A stretch of 64,000 nucleotides of DNA from Chryseotalea sanaruensis (lineage in GTDB: Bacteria; Bacteroidota; Bacteroidia; Cytophagales; Cyclobacteriaceae): positions 1-64,000 of the forward strand of contig NZ_BHXQ01000002.1 of NCBI RefSeq assembly GCF_003990915.1, given 5' to 3'. This document shows positions 63,490-64,000 of this stretch, one piece after another (position 1 is the first letter of the stretch; every line of letters starts with the position of its first letter). Both the position numbers and the translations under genes were made by a program. Under the pieces are notes generated by a model. It did not search any database, had not been told where the DNA came from, and saw only the letters and a list, made by a program, of their open reading frames with translations.

Positions 63490-63654
63490 ATGAAACTAAA
63501 AGAGTGCCCATCATGCGCAATGGAAATTGACGAAAAGGCGAAAGTGTGCCCTATTTGTCAATATGAGTTTACAGGTTACAGCGCTGGAATTAAATGGACT
63601 GCGGTACTACTGGTGATTGTCTTTATTCTATATCTCCTCCTCAATATCTTTTAG
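63490..63654 (+). CDS. Zinc-ribbon membrane protein, 54 residues
   Basis: The frame reads MKLKECPSCAMEIDEKAKVCPICQYEF, with two CPxC pairs forming a zinc ribbon, then a spacer and one C-terminal membrane helix (about 35-54, VLLVIVFILYLLLNIF). The gene starts 6 bp after the CDGSH gene stop. The close spacing and complete domain layout support it as a real gene too short for routine calling. The function is unknown. Confidence 0.85.
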   Translation: MKLKECPSCAMEIDEKAKVCPICQYEFTGYSAGIKWTAVLLVIVFILYLLLNIF

Positions 63655-63744
63655 GTTATGCATCTCATGGACAGTTATAACTGTTCATGTAATTATGTTT
63701 AAGCAGATTGGCTACATGCTTATCTTAGCTTAAAATAAATTTGT

Positions 63745-64000
63745 ATGCTAAAACGCTTCCTTTTCATTGCTTGCCTTTTCATTGTTAGCCTTGCACAGGC
63801 ACAAACACTTGGTGAGCTAACTGTCGAAAAAATTATGCGCGATCCTAAATGGATTGGTACAGCCCCAAGCAATGTGCGTTGGTCGCTGGATAGTAAAACC
63901 ATTTATTTTAATTGGAATCCTGATAAAGCAAAGGCTGATTCTCTTTACAAAATAACGCTAACTAATAGAACACCTCAAAAAGTATCGAAACAAGAGCGTT
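63745..64000 (+). CDS. S9 family peptidase, N-terminal part (runs off the window)
   Basis: The frame starts MLKRFLFIACLFIVSLAQAQ, a signal peptide, and continues TLGELTVEKIMRDPKWIGT, then PSNVRWSLDSKTIYFNWNP, the start of a dipeptidyl peptidase IV-type propeller. It stays open to the last base. TAAATTTG, matching the Bacteroidota -7 consensus TAnnTTTG, lies at 63736-63743 directly before the ATG, though a matching -33 element is not well spaced. The catalytic domain is beyond the window. Confidence 0.8.
   Translation, partial: MLKRFLFIACLFIVSLAQAQTLGELTVEKIMRDPKWIGTAPSNVRWSLDSKTIYFNWNPDKAKADSLYKITLTNRTPQKVSKQER

Overview
The window looks like an ordinary chromosomal segment of a Bacteroidota bacterium, most likely order Cytophagales. 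The evidence is the type IX secretion pair PorV/PorU, families largely confined to this phylum (DUF4293-like, DUF5723-like, 7TMR-DISM receptor, LA_2272-like surface repeats), moderately AT-rich DNA, and many intergenic REP-like palindromes. I see no tRNA, rRNA, CRISPR array, transposase, phage gene or integrase.

Left edge (1-2.55 kb): two minus-strand exported-protein genes separated by large imperfect palindromes (157-285, 1291-1377, 1981-2109, 2418-2503) with integron attC-like geometry. This is the best candidate for an undescribed cassette-type system here. From 2.5 to 8.8 kb come a repeat-rich surface protein, a ChaN-like protein, and an operon of ECF sigma factor, membrane anti-sigma-like protein with HEAT-like repeats, and two related DUF4097-like exported proteins. 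The intergenic DNA holds REP-like elements and octamer tandem repeats.

8.9-25.9 kb: PadR regulator plus MacB/FtsX-type permease, DNA polymerase IV, a probable 40-residue membrane protein with its own terminator, a subtilase with a long insertion, an ABC exporter, truA, a thiolase, DUF4293-like protein, htpG, a 7TMR-DISM receptor without output domain, and a DinB-superfamily protein. 25.9-34.9 kb: TPR protein, two-component pair, DUF1573 protein, fatty-acid desaturase, queG (directly preceded by 12 perfect heptamers), ruvB, apbE and a ZIP transporter.

35-50.6 kb: a lipoprotein/DUF5723-like outer-membrane pair, a hemerythrin-domain protein, S41 protease, cation/proton antiporter, homogentisate dioxygenase, a frameshifted GxxExxY gene inside a field of degenerate repeats, Pr6Pr-like protein, bile acid:sodium symporter family protein, thioesterase, phosphatidylserine decarboxylase, glutamate dehydrogenase and RluA-type pseudouridine synthase. 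50.6-64 kb: M16-like protein lacking the zinc motif, porV, porU, pssA, MBL hydrolase, FAD oxidoreductase coupled to a TolB-like/beta-barrel protein, YicC, a CDGSH protein, a zinc-ribbon membrane protein, and the start of an S9 peptidase.

Functional links: pssA and psd supply the two successive steps to phosphatidylethanolamine; PorU and PorV are the sortase and shuttle of the type IX attachment complex; ruvB and dinB serve DNA repair; truA, queG and the RluA-type enzyme modify RNA. Domain calls come from reading motifs by eye; no database search was run.
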